Assembly: GCA_964589365.1 (NCBI GenBank)
Contig: CAZPTQ010000168.1
Coordinates: 1 to 11,125, forward strand
Direction: 5' to 3'
Origin: M3007 sp964589365
Lineage (GTDB): Bacteria; Bacteroidota; Bacteroidia; Chitinophagales; Saprospiraceae
DNA length: 11,125 bases
Shown: piece after piece, positions 1-6,500 of the stretch
How positions within the stretch are numbered: the stretch's first letter is position 1
How the letters are laid out: each line of letters begins with the position of its first letter
The notes under the pieces: generated by a model
Told to the model about the DNA's origin: nothing
Seen by the model: only the letters and a program-made list of their open reading frames with translations
The model's database searches: none
Program-made: the position numbers and the translations under genes

Positions 1-1050
1 GAAGAAACGCCCGACGTGAAGGCCATTCTCCTGGCGCTGGCCGACCTCGACGAGCGCAAAGAGCACATCATGGCCATGGACGCTCTGCTTCTGGCGGCAC
101 AGGCCCAGGACCCGCACGTCACCCAAATATCCCTCACCGACCCGGAAGCCCGCATGCTGCCCATCAACAACGAGGGTATGATGGAGGTGGCCTACAACGT
201 GCAGTCCGCCGTGGACGACAAACATTGCCTCATCGCGCACTACTCGGTTGAGAACCAAAAAGATGTGTACCTGCTGTCGCCCGTGGCCGTCGAGGCCAAA
301 AAATCTCTGGGTCTTGGCCAGAACGACCCGCTCAACGCCCTTGCCGACAAGGGCTATCACAGCGCAAAGGGCTTGCACGAGTGCGCGGAAAACAACATCA
401 CCACCTTCGTTGCATTTCCCGAACAATCCTACGGAGACCGGCCCAAGGGGTTCCAAAAGGCAGACTTCAAATATGACGAAAAGCAAGACGCGTACATCTG
501 CCCTGCCAAAAGGGCGCTGAGGACAAATGGCAGGTTGCACGAAAAATACGGGAGGCGAGGGCATTTACAGATGCGGTACAAACTGTACACCATCAGTTTC
601 AACACCTGTCTGGCCTGCCCTTTCGCGCACAAGTGCCTGTCGGAGGCAAACCTCAAGCGCAGCCATGGCCGAAGGATAGAGCGCAGCGAATACGAAGAAG
701 CTGCCAGCGCCAACGGCCAGCGCATCCTGCGCCACCGCGACATGTACAAGCGGAGGCAGGCCATCGTGGAGCACCCCTTCGGCACGATAAAGCGAAGTTG
801 GGGCTTCACGTACACCCTGCTCAAAGGAAAGGAAAAGGTGAGCGGGGAGCTGGCGATCGTCTTCACGGCGTACAATCTGCGGAGACCTATATCCATTTTG
901 GGCGTGGCCGGGCTTATTGAGGCCGTGAAAAGCCGTTTTTCGGGCTTTTTGGCACGTGAGCACGGGTTGGAGCGTCTTATGGGGGATTGCTCCACGCTCG
1001 CTTCGTGGCGCGTGAGCGGAGGGCTTGCACAGGTTCGGAAGTGGACGTAA
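1..1050 (+). CDS. IS1182-type DDE transposase, C-terminal part (gene enters from left edge)
   Basis: The frame is open from the first base, so the true start and the first catalytic Asp (normally in a DGTK-like motif) lie outside the window; the GTG at 16 is merely the first start-like codon. Numbering from that GTG, I see the family block YNVQSAVDD (60-68), the second catalytic Asp in LADKGYHS (D111), a zinc-binding-like cysteine set (C162 in YICP, then C198, C201 and C207 in CLACPFAHKC), and the catalytic Glu in VEHPFGTIKR (E252) followed by the conserved LRR segment near 290. This order is characteristic of IS1182-family/DDE_Tnp_1-type transposases, which cut and join DNA at the element's inverted ends. 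The C-terminus looks complete (stop at 1048-1050). Base composition is more GC-rich than the DNA to the right, which fits a recent arrival. The family call is firm; the exact IS name cannot be given. Confidence 0.9.
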   Translation, partial: EETPDVKAILLALADLDERKEHIMAMDALLLAAQAQDPHVTQISLTDPEARMLPINNEGMMEVAYNVQSAVDDKHCLIAHYSVENQKDVYLLSPVAVEAKKSLGLGQNDPLNALADKGYHSAKGLHECAENNITTFVAFPEQSYGDRPKGFQKADFKYDEKQDAYICPAKRALRTNGRLHEKYGRRGHLQMRYKLYTISFNTCLACPFAHKCLSEANLKRSHGRRIERSEYEEAASANGQRILRHRDMYKRRQAIVEHPFGTIKRSWGFTYTLLKGKEKVSGELAIVFTAYNLRRPISILGVAGLIEAVKSRFSGFLAREHGLERLMGDCSTLASWRVSGGLAQVRKWT

Positions 1051-1063
1051 TTTGCAGGCCGAA
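1..1063 (+). mobile_element. Right part of an IS1182-like insertion sequence
   Basis: This is the transposase gene plus a short 3' flank. The right end is placed near 1063 by inference. Composition turns AT-rich there, and the minus-strand transposase-like frame to the right (1064-1195) loses its protein resemblance exactly at this point. The left end is outside the window, so the terminal inverted repeat and target duplication cannot be checked. The true boundary could differ by some tens of bases. Confidence 0.55.
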
Positions 1064-1195
1064 TTATTTCACTCTCAACTCCAACTGCTTATTTTGTTGG
1101 AAATATCCCTCCAATTGAGGTTTGATACCTTCAATAATCAAAACCAGCTCCAGTATGATCCGGTGTCAGCTTGCTATATCATTGGGCAATTCCAT
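1064..1195 (-). pseudogene. Decayed N-terminal fragment of an IS66 TnpC-like transposase
   Basis: Reading the minus strand from the ATG at 1195-1193 gives MELPNDIAS, a TGA stop (1168-1166), then, in the same frame, HRIILELVLIIEGIK and ...QQNKQLELRVK before TAA at 1066-1064. From memory, IS66-family TnpC proteins in Bacteroidota begin with a similar LP.DIA.CH..I block followed by a short coiled coil of the QNK.L..RVKELE kind. The TGA would then be a one-base change from TGC (Cys). The frame ends where the IS1182-like element begins, suggesting that element inserted into this gene and the rest of it lies to the left or is lost. No tnpA/tnpB is visible upstream. The match is short and recalled rather than computed. 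The alternative is a chance open frame in a 200-base spacer. Confidence 0.4.
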
Positions 1196-1266
1196 CCGGA
1201 AACAAAAAATAAACTTTTTTCAATCGCCTAATAACAATTGTTGATCAGGCTAACCAGTTACAAATT

Positions 1267-1452
1267 ATGTTAAAAAGATTTACAACAGCAGACAAACTGC
1301 TCATGGCTGCGGCCTTTCTTTCGCTCATTTTTTCGGAAATCTTGTGGTTTCAAGGAGAACATGAAGCGGCCATTTTTATCGGTATTTGGGTGCCTTCCAT
1401 CTTGTGTTTTGGTATTTATTTAAAATGTTTAAACAATTCTAAAAATGATTAG
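1267..1452 (+). CDS. Small two-helix membrane protein, unknown function
   Basis: A 61-residue protein with two predicted membrane helices: roughly residues 10-28 (KLLMAAAFLSLIFSEILWF) and 35-53 (around AIFIGIWVPSILCFGIYLK), joined by a short acidic loop (QGEHEA). The charged N-terminus (KRF..ADK) and the IGIWVPSIL stretch resemble small conserved hypothetical inner-membrane proteins I have seen in bacterial genomes, but I know of no function. The ATG at 1267 has no clear Shine-Dalgarno sequence, which is normal in Bacteroidota. A 10-base perfect palindrome (AACAATTGTT, 1233-1242) lies 24 bases upstream and could be an operator. Its 3' end overlaps the start of the next small gene by 8 bases, which suggests translational coupling and a joint role. 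Coding status is supported by the coherent helix pattern, not by length. Confidence 0.7.
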   Translation: MLKRFTTADKLLMAAAFLSLIFSEILWFQGEHEAAIFIGIWVPSILCFGIYLKCLNNSKND

Positions 1453-1543
1453 TCTTTTACCTTATTTCGCTGGCTTCATCACTTTATTATTCGGATTGGG
1501 GTTTTATTTAGGACTACAAGAGATCAAAAAGTACAGGAAGTGA
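1445..1543 (+). CDS. 32-aa single-helix membrane microprotein, overlapping the gene before it
   Basis: ATG at 1445-1447, stop TGA at 1541-1543, overlapping the preceding gene by 8 bases in a different frame (ATGATTAG contains this start and the other gene's stop). The product starts MISLLPYFAGFITLLFG, continues with LGFYLGLQ, and ends in a basic tail (EIKKYRK). It has one hydrophobic helix at about residues 3-25, with a positive cytoplasmic-type C-terminus. This shape recalls small single-helix subunits that stabilise membrane complexes (PetL-like peptides, for instance), but that is only a resemblance. The tight overlap with another membrane microprotein, and a run of T and A directly after the stop, support a two-gene unit. 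It is short enough to be missed by standard gene calling. A chance frame remains possible. Confidence 0.55.
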   Translation: MISLLPYFAGFITLLFGLGFYLGLQEIKKYRK

Positions 1544-1871
1544 GTTTTTTAAAAAAAATTGTAGCTTTCAAAACCCGCTGGCAAGGTGTCTTCCGAGCAA
1601 CCACCAATCTTAAACTAAGGAACGGTTTTGCTCGCTAGAGTCTCTGCTGTTATCGGTTTTCTTAAATAGAGCACATTTTTGCTGTTGGGGGACAACTCCC
1701 GGCTGACAGTGCATTTCAGAATTACGGTCATTTCGGAAACCTCCGAAACGCTATATTTAAGACTCTTTCTGGCGGAAGCTGTCCGCACCAAGTGTGCTCT
1801 GTCTGAAAACGGTATCAATATTTCCACCTGAATGTCAACACAACTTTTTTATTTGAAGTAATTCTCTCTTC
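1544..1871. other. Gene-poor stretch with several inverted repeats
   Basis: I see no convincing gene here. A 70-codon frame on the minus strand (1827-1615) has no recognisable family and its composition is unconvincing. The stretch opens with a T-run/A-run (1546-1558) after the microprotein stop. It then holds an imperfect long-range inverted repeat (arms 1654-1675 and 1793-1812) and, inside it, two small perfect hairpins: TTTCGGA/TCCGAAA with a 4-base loop (1731-1748) and GCGGA/TCCGC with a 5-base loop (1772-1786). The last 60 bases before the next gene are AT-rich and probably contain its promoter, but I find no clean Bacteroidota -7 box (TAnnTTTG). Confidence 0.5.
1654..1812. repeat. Possible MITE-like unit with imperfect terminal inverted repeats
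   Basis: The left arm (1654-1675) starts with GGTTTTC-like bases and ends in AGAGCACA. The right arm (1793-1812) begins with the exact complement TGTGCTCT and ends in GAAAACGG. The inner 8 bases match perfectly; the outer part matches only with gaps. The 159-base unit has no gene of its own. This would fit a worn miniature transposable element or a structured RNA region. Chance is a real alternative, since no target duplication longer than three bases is seen. Confidence 0.25.
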
Positions 1872-3341
1872 GTGAAAGCAAAAAATAGCATATCAATTGC
1901 GCTGTTATTTTTAACACTGGTCGTTCATTCCAAAGACTACAAGGCGTCTTTCTTTGGTATAGAATCAAATGGCACCACACTTAATACAAGGTCAATCCAA
2001 AAGGCAATAGACCATATACATAAAAATGGCGGTGGCCGCTTGGTATTTGATGTGGGGAGGTTCGTTACTGGCACCATCTATTTCAAATCGAATGTCACGA
2101 TTCATTTGGAAGAAGGCGCCGTTCTGGCAGGCTCCTTAAATCCTTTTGATTATGATCGTCATCGCTATTGGAGTGCGCTTATATTTGCTTATGATCAGGA
2201 AAATATTGGAATAACAGGGAAAGGAGCAATTGATGGCCGTGGATACCAGCTGGCTCAAAACATTTTAACCATGATTCACAAAGGGATTATTGAAGACAAG
2301 GAATTAAAAAATGATCGTGCCCATGAAGGTCTTCGTCCGCAAAACATTTACTTCAAAGGGTGTAAAAATGTAACGATTCAAGGGATCATTATTAAAAACC
2401 CGGCGAGCTGGAATCAACAATACGATCAGTGTAAAAACCTGCTTATTGAGCATATCACGGTTGACAGCAAAAACTACTGGAATAATGATGGATTGGATAT
2501 TGTAGATTGCGACAGTGTTATTGTAAGAAATAACTATTTCGATACTTCCGATGATGCCATTTGCCTGAAATCGCACAAAATTGAATTTTTATGTCAAAAT
2601 GTTAAAATTTACAATAACACAATTCGCTCCAGCGCAAATGGAATAAAGTTTGGAACCTATTCACTTGGAGGCTATAAAAACATTGAGATAACAAACAATA
2701 CTGTTTTTGATACCTATCGCTCAGCGATATCGTTCTCTGTTATGGATGGCGGTATCGTTGACAATATAAGGGTTGATAGTTTGATAGTATTAAATACCGG
2801 AAATGTGTTTTTTCTCAGAATTGGCGAACGCGAACCAGGCTTAAAAGGCAGCATGAAAAACATCAGTATTTCAAATGTTTATGCAGAAATAGCTGCAACA
2901 AAAGCCGATGAAGGATACCCCTACGAAGGGCCATTAGAAGATTTGCCGAGAAATATTTCGCCCGCGTCCATTGTTGGAATGCCAGATGCTTTGATAGAAA
3001 ATGTTGTTTTTAAAAATGTGGAAATACATTATCCTGGCGGTGGCAATCCTAAATATGCAAAAGTGGGATTAAATGAATTGGAAAAGGTGCCAGAACTTCT
3101 CGCTGAATATCCTGAATTCTCTATGTTTAAAGAGTTGCCTGCCTGGGGATTTTATATACGTCATGCAAAGGGGATTACATTTGAAGATGTAACAATAATC
3201 TGTACAAAAGAAGATTACAGAACTGCCATTGTGCTAGATGATGTTCATGGCGTAAATTTCAAGGGTTTGAAAGTAAAAGAACCGGGAAAAAAGAAAGGGC
3301 CGGTTTTTTCGCAGCGTTCTACTGAGATAAAATTCAAGTAG
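1872..3341 (+). CDS. Secreted glycoside hydrolase family 28-type protein (polygalacturonase-like)
   Basis: GH28 enzymes are right-handed parallel beta-helix proteins that hydrolyse galacturonic-acid linkages in pectin and rhamnogalacturonan. The 489-residue product starts with a weak Sec signal (hydrophobic core about 7-18, possible cleavage near 20). The N-terminal beta-helix cap FGIESNGTTLNT..IQKAID (28-47) is followed by GGGRLVF (53-59), the typical GTIYFKSNVTIHLEEGA (67-83) and GAIDGRG (118-124). The two acid sites are present: NNDG (D206) and SDD (D227, D228) leading into ICLKS. The usual GHG histidine is replaced (SSANGIKFGT, N256), and the RIK site reads LRIGER (R316). The only usable start is GTG at 1872; an in-frame TGA lies just before it (1854). 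No T9SS C-terminal domain is visible, so periplasmic or other export is likely. No SusC/D or other carbohydrate genes adjoin it. Family membership is firm; substrate is open. Confidence 0.88.
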   Translation: MKAKNSISIALLFLTLVVHSKDYKASFFGIESNGTTLNTRSIQKAIDHIHKNGGGRLVFDVGRFVTGTIYFKSNVTIHLEEGAVLAGSLNPFDYDRHRYWSALIFAYDQENIGITGKGAIDGRGYQLAQNILTMIHKGIIEDKELKNDRAHEGLRPQNIYFKGCKNVTIQGIIIKNPASWNQQYDQCKNLLIEHITVDSKNYWNNDGLDIVDCDSVIVRNNYFDTSDDAICLKSHKIEFLCQNVKIYNNTIRSSANGIKFGTYSLGGYKNIEITNNTVFDTYRSAISFSVMDGGIVDNIRVDSLIVLNTGNVFFLRIGEREPGLKGSMKNISISNVYAEIAATKADEGYPYEGPLEDLPRNISPASIVGMPDALIENVVFKNVEIHYPGGGNPKYAKVGLNELEKVPELLAEYPEFSMFKELPAWGFYIRHAKGITFEDVTIICTKEDYRTAIVLDDVHGVNFKGLKVKEPGKKKGPVFSQRSTEIKFK

Positions 3342-3354
3342 GAATAATAAAATA

Positions 3355-3410
3355 AACCGCGGAGGCGCAGAGCGTTTAAATCAATTCTACGAGTCTCTGC
3401 GGTTCATTTT
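3355..3410 (+). repeat. GCAGAG-type palindrome, possible terminator of the GH28 gene
   Basis: Starting 13 bases after the GH28 stop, AACCGC (3355-3360) and CGCAGAG (3366-3372) face CTCTGCG (3395-3401) and its continuation GTT (to 3404). This gives a 7-base perfect stem with a 22-base loop, or a longer bulged stem pairing AACCGC with GCGGTT, followed by CATTTTT. The GCAGAG/CTCTGCGGTT wording resembles dispersed palindromes I recall from many Bacteroidota genomes. It may both end transcription and be a worn copy of that repeat family. The T-run is short, so termination strength is uncertain. Confidence 0.45.
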
Positions 3411-3512
3411 TCCTAAGGCACCTACTTAAAAATCATACAAAGCAGCGAATCGCCGTGTCCATTTATCTTGCTTCAAATTCAAACTTATTCACCTGAAGCA
3501 AACATCAGATAA

Positions 3513-6500
3513 ATGAAACCAACTCGCCGCCTCCTAATCCTCCTTTGCTATTTTCTGAGTTTTTCCATCGGCCTCGCACAAAATGCCCCTGACTTTCTTT
3601 GCGGGTTTGACGACTTGCTGAAATCCACAAAAGATATTGGTAATCAATCCTTTGAGGAGCAACTTCGTTTGCATTTGTTGCAAAAAAAGGGTTTGGATGC
3701 TTCGCAAAAAGATATGTCCGGGCCGCCATTTATCGTGCCGGTAGTCGTGCACATCATCCACGACGGGGGGACAGAGAATATCCCGGATGCACAAATTTTT
3801 GCAGCCATTGACCACCTGAATGCCGGGTTTGCTGCGCAGGGGTATTTCGCCCAACAAGGCGCAACGGTGAACACCCAAATACAATTCTGTATGGCCAAAA
3901 GAGACCCCGATGGCAATGCAACAAATGGCATTACCCGCACACAATCCCCGTTGACCAACATGGTGATGGAAACGCAAGATATTCAAACAAAAGACCTAAG
4001 TCGTTGGAATCCATTAGATTATGTCAATATCTGGGTCGTCAAAGAAATTACAAGTTTGTCGCTCGGCTCAGGGGTTGCGGGTTATGCTTATTTTCCAAGT
4101 TCGCACGGCAGTCCTCAAGATGGCATGATTTGCGAGGCAAAATTCTTTGGCACCAGCCCCGCCGAAGATGCTGTATTGATCCACGAAATGGGACATTATT
4201 TTGGGCTTTACCACACTTTTCAAGGCGGTTGCCAAAACAATGATTGCACCATTGATGGCGACCGCGTTTGCGACACTCCACCCGACAATGCAACCCACAC
4301 CACTTGTCCGTTCAATTCTTGCTCCACTGACGTAGCTACGGGAAGCCCGTTTATTTCGGATATGGATGATTTTACGGGAGATTTCATGGATTACTCGCCG
4401 TTTCCCTGCTATCATTTTTTCACAGCGGAACAAGCGGCTCGGATGCAGGCTACGGTGGAAACAGCTCGGGCAAGTTTGTTGGATTCAAAAGGATGTTTAG
4501 ACCCCTGTACCCAACCCATCGTTGCGTCTTTTTCAGCGATTCCAAACCCGATTTTTGTCGGGCAAACGGTTGCTTTTACCAATAATTCAACAGGCGCGAC
4601 CAATTACTTCTGGTCAGAAAATGGTTTGGAGTTTGCTCAAACCCTGAACGCTTCAAGGGCTTTCAACGCGATTGGTTTGTTCCCGATCGTGTTGACAGCC
4701 AACAACAATGACCCAAATTGCCAGGATACTGCGGTAGTAAATATCATGGTCGAATGTGACATGGATGTCCTTTTTTCGAGTGCAAATCCCAGCGCTTTGG
4801 TAGGTGAATCCGTGCTATTTACAAACCTGACTATGGGTGCAGCACCCATAAGTTATGAGTGGAGCATCAATGGCCAGCTGGTTTCCACGACCCAGAACCT
4901 GTCTTTTTTGTTTATAAATCCCGGGATTTATAGTATTCGGCTCCAGGCAATCGGCTCATTCTGTACGGAAGAACACAACATAATTTTTGTCGTGAACAAG
5001 CATTGCGGACAAACTGAATCCATTTCCACCTCCTACACTGCAACAAACAGGAACTTTTATACACAAGACCTGGCCACAATTCCAGATGGCAGCCTGTTGC
5101 ATTGTGGGGTGCAACTATCACGCCCTGCAGTTACTCGATGGGATGCGGCGGGCAATGTGATTTGGCATAAAGTAACAACCGATAATGGCGGATTTTTCGA
5201 CATTGAGCCTTTGCCAGACGGTCAATTCTTGTTGACCGGGCAAGCAGGAAACAAGTTCTTGGTGGCAAAAATTGATATTGACGGCAATTTTTCATGGTAC
5301 AAAAGACTAAATTTACCAAACAACAACTTTCCAAACGGCGATGCAACCGATGTAAGTGCGGCAAGCCCCGATGGCTCAATAGGTCTGTTTGTCTTGCATG
5401 GCTTTGATTCCCATTTGTTGAAAATCGCAGCTGACGGCACTGTATTGTGGGCAAAACGGCTCAACAATGTGCTGGGAATCGGCGGCTTGCGCGTAGCAAC
5501 GGATGGCACCGGCGATTTTTTGCTCAGTACAACGGGTCCGTTTGGATCTGCTACAAATGGGCTTACTGTGATGCGGTTCAGCCAAGCCGGCCAATTTGTG
5601 AACGCTGTGAAGTATACTTTTCCATCAGAAAATTTCCAGGGGCATACTTACGAGGATTTGAGCGTACACCCTGAGGATGGTGGCTATTCGCTCTTTTTCA
5701 CCGGCTTCGTCCCAAATGGCAACACGGTCGGGCACAAACGCCTGGTACATTGTGCTGCCGATGGCTCCGTTTTGTGGGCGAAAAGGTTTGAAACTTCAGG
5801 TGGATTGTTTAGCATGTATGCTCTTTTTCGCCACTTGCCAGATGAGCAGGGTTGGTTGGTGACCGATTATAAATCAAATGCCAACCATATTTCTCAGGGC
5901 AATTACCTGATGCACATTTCAAATGACGGGGAGCCTCTCTGGCAACGGAAATACGGCACAGGTGGCCTTTTTGATGAGTCTATCGTGGCTTCCGAGTTAC
6001 AAAACGGTTTGGTAAAAGCAGTCTGGGAGGCTCCAAACAACAGTGAATTGCGTCTCCTTAATTTGCCGGATTCCGATATTCCATTGGCCTGTTTTCCAGA
6101 CGTACCCCTCACGGACGTTACCTTTCCAATGACGGTCTTGACCGAAAATGTGGTAGTAACGAGCGTAAATATCAGCGTTTCACTGGATGACATACCGCTT
6201 GTTCTGGCAAATGAGGTATTGACGGCAACCCCGATTTGTGCCGCTATTTTGCCATGCCCCGAAATCTGCCAGAACGAATTGGACGACGATGAAGATGGTT
6301 ATGTGGATTGTTTTGATACGGATTGCGATTGTTTTGATGCGGACACCTCGTGCTTGGCAGATCCTCTTATCAATAATTTTTCTGCAAAATTGGCATGGGA
6401 AAGTACTGTAAATGAGGTTAACGTAGGGGCTGTGCCAATAGTCGCCAACCTCAACCCGCAACAAGACAGCATCCCGGAAATATTGGTTTTCCCTTCCTCA

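Noticed and set aside
429..995. 188-codon minus-strand frame
   Set aside because: Antisense shadow of the transposase, which shows clear DDE motifs on the plus strand in the same DNA.
1025..1231. 68-codon plus-strand frame spanning the end of the transposase
   Set aside because: It overlaps the transposase end in another frame, crosses the inferred IS boundary and has no family resemblance; the minus-strand TnpC-like reading explains the same DNA better.
1615..1827. 70-codon minus-strand frame
   Set aside because: No recognisable family and an unconvincing composition; the region is better described by its inverted repeats. I cannot fully exclude a small gene.
3420..3512. Bacteroidota-type promoter (TTG ... 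TAnnTTTG) before the giant gene
   Set aside because: Only an imperfect TATCTTG is present and there is no TTG at the right distance, so I make no promoter call.
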